NCBI GenBank assembly: GCA_003501665.1 | Contig: DNOQ01000079.1 | Coordinates: 1 to 21,569 of the forward strand | From: Bacteroidales bacterium | GTDB taxonomy: Bacteria; Bacteroidota; Bacteroidia; Bacteroidales; VadinHA17 | Length of the DNA stretch: 21,569 nucleotides | Direction of reading: 5' to 3' | Shown: one piece after another, positions 1 to 7,802 of the stretch | Numbering within the stretch: the stretch's first letter is position 1 | How the letters are laid out: each line of letters begins with the position of its first letter | Position numbers and translations under genes: made by a program | The notes under the pieces: model-generated | The model's database searches: none | What the model was told of the DNA's origin: nothing | What the model saw: only the letters and a program-made list of their open reading frames with translations

Positions 1-7
1 CCTTGTC

Positions 8-40
8 AACCTATAATTATTTAGTAATTATTTATAGGTT
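8..40. repeat. AT-rich inverted repeat at left edge
   Basis: Eight bases at 8-15 (AACCTATA) are perfectly inverted at 33-40 (TATAGGTT) around a 17-base centre that itself contains a short ATTA/TAAT pairing. It could form a weak stem in either strand. It lies downstream of a possible leftward promoter at 83-115, so it would sit in the 5' leader of a gene outside the window, or it may be the weak terminator of something entering from the left. The stem has only two G-C pairs and no clear T-tract, so terminator function is doubtful. Confidence 0.4.
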
Positions 41-82
41 ATTTATCAGAAATTTCATACATTTGACTAAGCACTTGTAGTA

Positions 83-115
83 CAAATATATAATGCGAGT
101 GTTTCATCTGACAAA
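83..115 (-). promoter_or_regulatory. possible Bacteroidota promoter firing leftward
   Basis: On the - strand, TATATTTG (90 to 83) fits the Bacteroidota -7 element TAnnTTTG. A TTTG (115 to 112) lies 21 bases upstream, close to the usual -33 spacing. If real, it would drive a gene beyond the left edge, divergent from the SusC gene at 263. No comparably good element was found on the + strand in 1-262 for the SusC gene, whose promoter may be of the ECF-sigma type or lie elsewhere. Confidence 0.35.
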
Positions 116-262
116 GACTTTTAAAACTAACGCCTATGCAAATATCAATAGTTTAAAAAGTAAGCCAAGTTTTAATTTTTTCTGTGTCATGAGCTTGTAA
201 GTATGCAAGTTCCAAAACAGGTGATCATATTTTATTTATTCTAATCAACAACCCCAGAAATT

Positions 263-3200
263 ATGAAAAAGAAATTTCTTCCGATCTATTGGTTATGGAG
301 GAAAAATAAAATCCTCCTGTACCTGAATCTGACAATTTCTCTGATCCTTTCATTGACGCTTAAACTGGGAGCAACAGTCTTCGAAGAGGGTCAGGTTTAT
401 CCAACTGATAACCTGCAGCAGGTTTCAGTCAGGGGTACTGTAACAGATGCAACTACCGGGCAGGCAATGGCCGGGGTAAACATCCAGGTAACGGGAACAT
501 CTATTGGTACTATTTCCGATGTAAACGGGAGATACGCAATAGCTGCCGCAATTGATCAGAATTCTGTCCTGGTATTTTCATTTATCGGATACGTTAAACA
601 GGAAGTTCCTGTTGCGGGAAGAACAATAATAGATGTTGAACTTGTCGCTGAAATTATGGGCCTTCAGGAAGTTGTTGTGACTGCCCTGGGTATTTCGAGG
701 GAAAGGAAATCACTTGGATATGCAGTTGCTGAGGTCAAAGGTGACGCCCTGCAGAAAGTGGCGCAGGAAAACGTATTGAATTCACTTGCCGGTAAAGTCG
801 CAGGTGTAAACATAAGTTCGACCGGTGGCGCCGGTTCTTCTGTAAGCATGGTTGTCCGGGGTGCATCCTCTCTGACAAGTGACAATCAGCCTCTGTTTGT
901 TGTTGACGGGATCCCAATGAATAATACTCTCAACAACGTTCAGCAGATGGGCAGGGATAACAGGGCTGACTATGGAAATTCTATCTCTGACCTCAATCCG
1001 GAGGATTTTGAAAGTGTAACTATTCTGAAAGGCCCCAGCGCTGCAGCACTCTATGGTTCAAGGGCCGGTAATGGTGTGGTATTGATTACTACAAAAACCG
1101 GTAGTATGAAAAAGGGATTGGGAGTTACATTTAGCACAAATACGGTAATTGAGAATCCATATAAATATCTTGAAAAACATAACCTGATGGCCAATGGTAA
1201 CCGTCCTTATACCCAGAACAACCGCCCTAATAACGGATTGGATTACATGGTTATTGACCCATCTACCAGCGGTTGGGTAGGTCCGGAACTGGACAAAGGT
1301 ACGATGGCATATCAGTGGCCCTATTTTAATGCTGATGGTGTACTAACAGCAACTCCGTTGGTTTCCCATCCTGACAACTGGAAAAATTTCTTTGAAACCG
1401 GGTACACTACTACTAACAGTATCTCACTATCTGATGCGACTGAAAAAATTGACTACAGGTTGTCATACAGCAACATGCTGAATAAAGGTGTCATACCAAA
1501 CAGTGATCTGAAAAAGAATTCTGTTTCCCTTTCCTCAACATTCAAGCTTAATGAGAAAATAAAAGTGAGCACCAATATAAACTATACTAATTCAGGTGCA
1601 AAAAACCGCCCTGCAGGTAACAGGGGAGCTAATCCGATGCAGGCTCTATATGAGACTAATTCTCATATAGATGTTCTTACTCTTAGAGATTACTGGGAAA
1701 AAGGGAAAGAGGGTATCCAGCAGAATGGACCATACGCCCTTAAAGTAAATTCTGATGGTACTTATTCAAGAGGCGATGCAATTAATAATCCGTACTTTTT
1801 GGCAAATGAAGTAAACAATGGTTTCAACAGAGACAGGGTTTATGGTAATGCTGTATTCGATTATCAGATTAATTCTGAATTTTCATTTATGGCCCGGTAT
1901 ACCCACGATCAGTTCCATGAATTCCGCGATACAAAAATAGCACCAAGCTATTCCAGAGAGCCAAAAGGTTTTTATGGCTTAGCTAATCTGTACAGAAGGG
2001 AGCAAAATACTGATTTTCTTCTTTCATACAATAAACGTTTCGCCGGTTTTAATATAACTGCTTCTGCCGGAGGTAACTATATGTTCCAGTATGCTTCAGA
2101 TAACACGACAAAAGCGAAAGATGGCGGTTCCGGTTTAATCATTCCGGGTATCTATTCTGTAAGTAATATCGCCCTTAATAATATCCAGTATTATTCCTCA
2201 CTAAGCAGGAAAGCCATTTACAGTCTTTATGCATTAACATCGATTGGATATAAAGATGCAATTTATCTTGATCTGACTGCAAGAAATGACTGGTCAAGCA
2301 CGCTGCCGGAAGAAAACCGATCTTATTTCTACCCATCGGCATCTTTAAGTATACTGCTTAACAATATAATCGAAATGGGCAATAATGTTTCTCTTGCAAA
2401 ATTACGAGGAGGTATAGCAATGGTGGGTAATGATACCGATCCATATAAACTGATGCCTGCGATGGGTGATATGGGTTCATGGGGTAACCAGACACGCCTG
2501 ACAACTTCTGGTACATTATTGCTTCCTGATCTTAAACCGGAGATCCAGACTTCATGGGAATTTGGTACTGATCTTGCATTTCTTGATAACAGGTTAAGAT
2601 TCGAAGGAACTTATTATTCATCTAAAAACGAAAACCAGATACTTAGTATTGGTCTGCCTCCATCATCAGGTAACAGCGCTAAACAAATTAATGCCGGGTT
2701 GATTTCAAGTAAAGGAATTGAACTGAGTATCGGAGGTACCGCCTTCAGAACTAATGACATTATATGGGATATTAATTTTATTTATTCCAGGAACAGGACA
2801 AGAATTAAAGAATTATCAGCGGGATTCAACTATATTACACTCTGGACTGATGCTAAAGGGGGTGCTGTTACATGGATAGGAGAAGAAATTGGTCAGATAA
2901 TCGATAAGAAAATGTTACGTGTTGAAGACGAAACATCACAATATTACGGATGGCCCATACTTGATGACGAAGGATGGGATAGTTCTGATAGCAGATGGCA
3001 GGACGCAGATGGGAAAAGGGTTGCTCCTGTAATCGGTAATTTCAATCCGGACTTTACCTTAGGTATGCAAACTTCACTTACATATAAAAAATTTACCCTT
3101 AGCGCCAGTTTTGACTGGAGAAAAGGAGGTCAATTTGTTTCTCAGACATTGCGCTATGGTGAATCGGACCTGCATACCCAAAGATGGATAGACAGAACCG

Positions 3201-3769
3201 TGAAGGTTACCGGAATTACTGATATTCCTGCCTTTCTTAAAGCTAATGCTGACAAGTATTTGTCTCCGGACGGAGAGTTCTTTGTGGTTGTTGGTGGGCC
3301 GACAAAGGAAACAGGCGGGCTTGAATATACAGAAGATGGTATTACACTATATGATGGAGTATTTATGCCCGGTGTTGTGGGTGACTATGATGAAAACGGG
3401 AAATTTATTGCAGATTATGAGAACCTGGGCGGCCCTGAAACACCATTAATAAGATATCAGGATTTCTATGGTTGGGACTATACCCGGACAGCTACTTTTG
3501 ATGCCGATTATTTAAAGCTCAGGGAAATTTCAATTTCTTACCAGCTTCCCTCGCTAAAGTCTATAGGAATTCAAAATGCTTCATTTTCTATTTACTCCCG
3601 CAATATTATCCTGTGGACAAAAGCAGGTATCAATATAGATCCTGAAATGGCATTTCAACCTGAGGGTAGCAAACAAGGAAGTGGTATTCAGTTCAAGCAG
3701 GGTATTGAACGGTTCAATGTATATCCATGGACCATACCTGTTGGCTTTAAGTTAAATATAAGTTTCTGA
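263..3769 (+). CDS. SusC/RagA-type TonB-dependent outer-membrane receptor
   Basis: This is a large outer-membrane beta-barrel expected to import an oligomeric ligand with TonB/ExbBD energy, working with the SusD-like lipoprotein encoded 19 bases downstream. Seen: a long basic and then hydrophobic N-terminus (about residues 1-38) typical of these receptors; a carboxypeptidase-D-like regulatory domain at about 56-128 (VRGTVTDATTGQAMAGVNI, ending in the IDVEL region); the conserved LQEVVVTALG segment at 134-143; a plug domain at about 148-280 with VRGASSL and LFVVDGIP; and a barrel running to the aromatic C-terminus (KLNISF). At 1168 residues it is in the longer range for SusC-like proteins. No STN domain precedes the CarboxypepD-like domain, so direct ECF anti-sigma signalling is not suggested. 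The ATG at 263 fits the signal sequence. The ligand is unknown. Confidence 0.95.
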   Translation: MKKKFLPIYWLWRKNKILLYLNLTISLILSLTLKLGATVFEEGQVYPTDNLQQVSVRGTVTDATTGQAMAGVNIQVTGTSIGTISDVNGRYAIAAAIDQNSVLVFSFIGYVKQEVPVAGRTIIDVELVAEIMGLQEVVVTALGISRERKSLGYAVAEVKGDALQKVAQENVLNSLAGKVAGVNISSTGGAGSSVSMVVRGASSLTSDNQPLFVVDGIPMNNTLNNVQQMGRDNRADYGNSISDLNPEDFESVTILKGPSAAALYGSRAGNGVVLITTKTGSMKKGLGVTFSTNTVIENPYKYLEKHNLMANGNRPYTQNNRPNNGLDYMVIDPSTSGWVGPELDKGTMAYQWPYFNADGVLTATPLVSHPDNWKNFFETGYTTTNSISLSDATEKIDYRLSYSNMLNKGVIPNSDLKKNSVSLSSTFKLNEKIKVSTNINYTNSGAKNRPAGNRGANPMQALYETNSHIDVLTLRDYWEKGKEGIQQNGPYALKVNSDGTYSRGDAINNPYFLANEVNNGFNRDRVYGNAVFDYQINSEFSFMARYTHDQFHEFRDTKIAPSYSREPKGFYGLANLYRREQNTDFLLSYNKRFAGFNITASAGGNYMFQYASDNTTKAKDGGSGLIIPGIYSVSNIALNNIQYYSSLSRKAIYSLYALTSIGYKDAIYLDLTARNDWSSTLPEENRSYFYPSASLSILLNNIIEMGNNVSLAKLRGGIAMVGNDTDPYKLMPAMGDMGSWGNQTRLTTSGTLLLPDLKPEIQTSWEFGTDLAFLDNRLRFEGTYYSSKNENQILSIGLPPSSGNSAKQINAGLISSKGIELSIGGTAFRTNDIIWDINFIYSRNRTRIKELSAGFNYITLWTDAKGGAVTWIGEEIGQIIDKKMLRVEDETSQYYGWPILDDEGWDSSDSRWQDADGKRVAPVIGNFNPDFTLGMQTSLTYKKFTLSASFDWRKGGQFVSQTLRYGESDLHTQRWIDRTVKVTGITDIPAFLKANADKYLSPDGEFFVVVGGPTKETGGLEYTEDGITLYDGVFMPGVVGDYDENGKFIADYENLGGPETPLIRYQDFYGWDYTRTATFDADYLKLREISISYQLPSLKSIGIQNASFSIYSRNIILWTKAGINIDPEMAFQPEGSKQGSGIQFKQGIERFNVYPWTIPVGFKLNISF

Positions 3770-3788
3770 CATTGAAAACAATAAAATT

Positions 3789-5474
3789 ATGAAATTTATG
3801 AAAACACTATATAATTTGTTTCTGGTTCTGACGATTGCAGCTTTTGCATCATGTGAGAATCTTACCGATCTGAATGTGAACCCGAATGGTGTTGATCCAT
3901 CAACTGTTAATCCAAACCTTCTGGTTACCACAGTTATTACTCAGACTGCGCAGCCGTATCTTGATATGGGATATCAGGGTGATCTGGCAGGTGTTATGCA
4001 GTATGTTCAGAAAAGCGGCTGGGGTTCAGGGTTAAATAATTACGATTTTATCAGTGAACGTTCATGGGCCGGTTGGTATGGCAATCTGCGAAATGTAAAG
4101 CATCTTTACGAAAGATCTGTAACTGAGGGAATGGAATTCCAACAGGGATTAGCTTTAGTTTTAAAAGCATTTAACTTTGCTTATATCACTGATTGCTGGG
4201 GCGATGCACCTTATAGTGCAGCATTAAATGCTCCAAATGGAGAACAGGAAGATATATTCCCCGCATTTGATTCGCAGGAAGACATTTACAAGGGAATAAT
4301 CGAAGAGCTTAAAATGGCCAATACCCTTTTATCAAAACCGATTGATGCATATAGCGGCATCAATGCCGATGCTGATATAATTTATAATGGAAGTCCCCTG
4401 AAATGGAGGAAAATGGCCAACTCGTTGTTATTGAGATACTATATGCGCGTCTCTTCTAAACTTGCTGCCTATGCAAAAGCAGGTATTGAAGAGATTATTG
4501 CTAATCCTTCAACATATCCGATTTTTACATCAATTGATGATGATGCTAAAATGGGATATATTGGCAGTTCCAATAACGATTCGTGGCCGGCAAATACAAA
4601 GTACGATGCATCTGAAAGTAATTTCAGCAGGATCCAGCTTTGTGCAGGATTCAGGGATGTACTTGTAAACCTGGAAGATCCGCGAATTAAAGTATGGTTC
4701 AATAAAGTCAAGGTACCGATCAAAGTTTCTGATAAATACGATCCTGCACCTGATATCATTGTAAATGGAATCAGATATTTGCTTCCGGGTTATCTGACTG
4801 CCAATAATTTTGTTATTTATAATAAAAATACCTGGACAACTGATCTGGATAATGGAAAATCACTGGTGGATACGATGGATTATGCCGGGATCCCTATAGC
4901 TTCCAATGCCGCTGAACCATATAATTATAACCTTAACCCTGCTCCTACTCAGGGAGGGTATAATGTACATATCTCAGCACTCGCAAATCAGTATAGAAAT
5001 GCTTCCGGTAATATGCTGAAAGCAAGATTGATATCTTATGCTGAAGTATGTTTTATTCTTGCAGAAGCTGCAAAAAAAGGATGGACCGTCGGTTCGCAGG
5101 AATCATGGTATAAAAAAGGAGTTGAAGCATCACTGGAAACCTGGGGGGTTGGTGATAGTTATGATACTTATATAGCCAATCCGGGTGTGACTTATAATGG
5201 CACATTAGATCAGATTATGGTTCAGAAATGGATCGCCAATTGGACCGTTGCAGTCGAATCGTGGTGTGACTGGAGAAGGACCGGTCTGCCGGCTCTTACT
5301 GTAGGCCCGAGAGGAAGACGTGATGCCATGCCATTGCGATTCCGTTATGATGCTACAGAAAGAGAAAGAAATAAGACAAATTACACTAATGCAATTTCTA
5401 AATTAGTTCAGACACCATTTACTGCTCAGGATGGCAACGACAGCTCATGGTCGAAAATGTGGTCACTGCAATAA
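3789..5474 (+). CDS. SusD/RagB-like nutrient-binding outer-membrane lipoprotein (SusD-like_2 type)
   Basis: This is the surface lipoprotein that would cap the preceding SusC-like barrel and bind its ligand. Seen: a signal peptide ending in a lipobox (FASC) and then the mature start CENLTDLNVNPNGVDP. The LNVNPN..DPSTVNPNLL pattern and the overall length (561 residues) match the SusD/RagB nutrient-binding lipoprotein group of the SusD-like_2 class rather than the classical RagB class encoded at 13004. A helical SusD-type core follows, with the late motif AEVCFILAEAAKKGW. The start could be 3789 or the in-frame ATG at 3798 (MKTLYNLF), which gives a more compact signal peptide. The gene is surely co-transcribed with its neighbour. 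Confidence 0.93.
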   Translation: MKFMKTLYNLFLVLTIAAFASCENLTDLNVNPNGVDPSTVNPNLLVTTVITQTAQPYLDMGYQGDLAGVMQYVQKSGWGSGLNNYDFISERSWAGWYGNLRNVKHLYERSVTEGMEFQQGLALVLKAFNFAYITDCWGDAPYSAALNAPNGEQEDIFPAFDSQEDIYKGIIEELKMANTLLSKPIDAYSGINADADIIYNGSPLKWRKMANSLLLRYYMRVSSKLAAYAKAGIEEIIANPSTYPIFTSIDDDAKMGYIGSSNNDSWPANTKYDASESNFSRIQLCAGFRDVLVNLEDPRIKVWFNKVKVPIKVSDKYDPAPDIIVNGIRYLLPGYLTANNFVIYNKNTWTTDLDNGKSLVDTMDYAGIPIASNAAEPYNYNLNPAPTQGGYNVHISALANQYRNASGNMLKARLISYAEVCFILAEAAKKGWTVGSQESWYKKGVEASLETWGVGDSYDTYIANPGVTYNGTLDQIMVQKWIANWTVAVESWCDWRRTGLPALTVGPRGRRDAMPLRFRYDATERERNKTNYTNAISKLVQTPFTAQDGNDSSWSKMWSLQ

Positions 5475-5489
5475 TTTTTTCATTCAATC

Positions 5490-7793
5490 ATGTCCACTTT
5501 AACAACAGTTATTTTATTGTGTATCCTGTCGGGTTCACTGATTGCTCAAGACCTCTTTAAGACATCAAAAAAGTTATGGAAACCGCAGCAGGATGATGTT
5601 TATTTACAAGAGGTTGCAAAGAAAATCCCTACTGAACTGCCGGTTCAGTCATTAGCTGTTCATGAAGGCCGTTGTTTCGCAGTTATCGATGAAAAAATCC
5701 GAATACTCGATAATAATATTCTTAGTCTTGAAACAAACGCACCGGCTGGAGTGAAAAGGCTTATTTCAAGGAGTGGAGATCTTTGGGCACTTGCTTCAGA
5801 TGGTATTTACAGATTAAGAAACAGTAAATGGGAAAAGATAGATAACAGAGAGTATGTGGACATTTGTATTCATAATGGGATCCTTCACGGAGCGACAAAA
5901 GAGGAAATATTCCGTTTGACAGACAACAAATTTGTTTCAATAAAGCCGGAAGGAGGATACTATTCCAGCGATAAAACCATGCAGATGGAAGATGGAACAC
6001 AAATCCACGCCGCCCCTGTCAGACTTGGACCTCTTACCAGGATTGAATCATATAGCGGAACACTTCATTTACTCCAGCCAGGGAGACTTATATTATTTGA
6101 CGGACTGACCGTTAACAGGGATTTTATAGACTGGGGTACCCTTCCTTCAGGAAAAACCAATGATATGCTCAGCTACGGCAGCCGCCTGTTTATCAGTACC
6201 GCCAGAGGTTTGGCGGTTTTACGGGGCGCATCTTTGACCACAATCAAAGGGATTGATGGCCTGCCTGTTGAAAGTACCACCTGCCTTGAAAAGGGATTTG
6301 ATGATGACATCTGGATTGGTACAACAAAGGGAGCTGTTCGTATGTTAAATAACGATTGGCATTATTTCGGGGCCGATCACTGGTTACCCGGAGATCATGT
6401 GAATGATATAGCCGTGGGTAAAAACATTGTATATATCGCAACAGACAAAGGGGTTGGGATAATCAGGTATGAACCTTACACCTTACTGAAAAAAGCTTCT
6501 TTTTACGAACGGCATATAGAGGAATGGGGGCACAAACGGCTTGGATTTATACATACTCTCTACAAAAAGGATGGTGAATGGGTAAGAGAAGTCAGTGATA
6601 ACGATGGGGGGCATACTGCCACCTATCTGGCAGCCATGTCATACAAATATGCTGTAACCGGTGATAAAACTGCGCGAAAAGAAGCTGTAGAAGCTTTTAA
6701 TGCAATGATATGGCTTGAGCGCATTACGCCGGTTGACGGATTTTTCGCACGGTCAATATGGTCGACAACCGGAGATAAGGATGAAAGGGGGCGTGAAGGT
6801 TCCGGCGGTTTGCCTGCAAAATGGTATCCTACACCTGATGGCAAATGGTTCTGGAAAGGTGATACATCAAGTGATGAGGTTACTGCACATTTTTATGCCA
6901 TATCGCTGTTTCTCGATTTAGTGGCTGAGGGCAAAGAGAAAGAGGTTGCCAAAGAACATCTTAACCGGATAGCTTCCTATATTTTAAAATGCGGATGGGT
7001 TCTGCTGGATATGGACGGAAAACCAACACGATGGGGTCGCTGGAATCCTGAATATCTCGATCGCCCCTATGGTTATATTGACCGTGGACTTAACAGTCTG
7101 GAAGCTTTGACATTTATGCAGACTGCATTATCTGTTACAGGAGATGAAAAATTCAAAGCCGGTTATCAACAACTGATTGACTGGGATTATCATCATAACA
7201 CGTTGCGTCAGAAAAATGTATTTCCTCCTGAAAGTATTGCCCCGTGGGATGATAACCTTGCTTTTGAAAGCTATTATACATTATTCAGGTACACTGATGA
7301 TCCCGGCTTCAGATCTGTTTTCCTTCGCAGCCTTGAACGTACATGGGAAGTTAAAAGGATGGAGCATATACCATGGTTCAATTTTGCTTATGGAGCCATA
7401 ACAGGAAACGACTGTGAACCTGAACAATCGGTTAAGCATCTGCGCGAATGGACATTGGACTGTACGGTACACAATTTTCAAAATTCGCACCGTGACGACT
7501 TATATCCGGAAAACGGATATACGTCTTATGAGGGTGGAAAACGTGCAATTTCGCCACGTGAATCAACAGTAATGACAGGAAGCCGTAATGCAACAGTTCT
7601 TGATGATGGAGCCGGTGGAAATATTGTGAAGGAACCTACAGGTTTCTTAAGGGATTACTGGATGGGACGTTATCATGGATTTATACAGGCGCCTGCAACC
7701 AGTGATCCCGAATTTATTTCTGTAAATCCCTCAAAATCAGGTAATATTGGGGCTAAACCTTATGATGGTCCGGGCAGACCTGTTTTCTATTAG
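5490..7793 (+). CDS. exported beta-propeller plus alpha/alpha-toroid protein, function unknown
   Basis: A short signal peptide (residues 1-20, ending IAQ) directs export. Residues about 50-330 carry repeated blades resembling two-component-regulator propeller repeats: GDLWALASDGIYRL (96-109), LFISTARGLAVL (233-244), DDIWIGTTKGAVRM (272-285) and NIVYIATDKGVGII (312-325). No kinase or DNA-binding part follows. Instead, residues about 335-740 are helix-rich and resemble an (alpha/alpha) toroid, with conserved-looking acidic and aromatic clusters: SDNDGGHTATYLAA (369-382), WYPTPDGKWFWKGDTSSDE (445-463) and RWGRWNPEYLDRPYG (514-528). Such toroids are common in glycoside hydrolases and polysaccharide lyases, so this may be a periplasmic carbohydrate-active enzyme with a built-in propeller. 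That is inference; the exact family is not recognised. The gene starts 15 bases after the SusD-like gene and is probably the third gene of that operon. Confidence 0.85.
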   Translation: MSTLTTVILLCILSGSLIAQDLFKTSKKLWKPQQDDVYLQEVAKKIPTELPVQSLAVHEGRCFAVIDEKIRILDNNILSLETNAPAGVKRLISRSGDLWALASDGIYRLRNSKWEKIDNREYVDICIHNGILHGATKEEIFRLTDNKFVSIKPEGGYYSSDKTMQMEDGTQIHAAPVRLGPLTRIESYSGTLHLLQPGRLILFDGLTVNRDFIDWGTLPSGKTNDMLSYGSRLFISTARGLAVLRGASLTTIKGIDGLPVESTTCLEKGFDDDIWIGTTKGAVRMLNNDWHYFGADHWLPGDHVNDIAVGKNIVYIATDKGVGIIRYEPYTLLKKASFYERHIEEWGHKRLGFIHTLYKKDGEWVREVSDNDGGHTATYLAAMSYKYAVTGDKTARKEAVEAFNAMIWLERITPVDGFFARSIWSTTGDKDERGREGSGGLPAKWYPTPDGKWFWKGDTSSDEVTAHFYAISLFLDLVAEGKEKEVAKEHLNRIASYILKCGWVLLDMDGKPTRWGRWNPEYLDRPYGYIDRGLNSLEALTFMQTALSVTGDEKFKAGYQQLIDWDYHHNTLRQKNVFPPESIAPWDDNLAFESYYTLFRYTDDPGFRSVFLRSLERTWEVKRMEHIPWFNFAYGAITGNDCEPEQSVKHLREWTLDCTVHNFQNSHRDDLYPENGYTSYEGGKRAISPRESTVMTGSRNATVLDDGAGGNIVKEPTGFLRDYWMGRYHGFIQAPATSDPEFISVNPSKSGNIGAKPYDGPGRPVFY

Positions 7794-7802
7794 ATCAGAT
7801 TT

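Noticed and set aside
3246..3449. 67-residue open frame within the first SusC gene
   Set aside because: Out-of-frame reading of the receptor barrel with no independent support.
5490..7793. Hybrid two-component regulator (HTCS) because of the propeller repeats
   Set aside because: No transmembrane segment, histidine-kinase, receiver or AraC-type DNA-binding domain follows the propeller; the C-terminus is a toroid-like enzyme domain.
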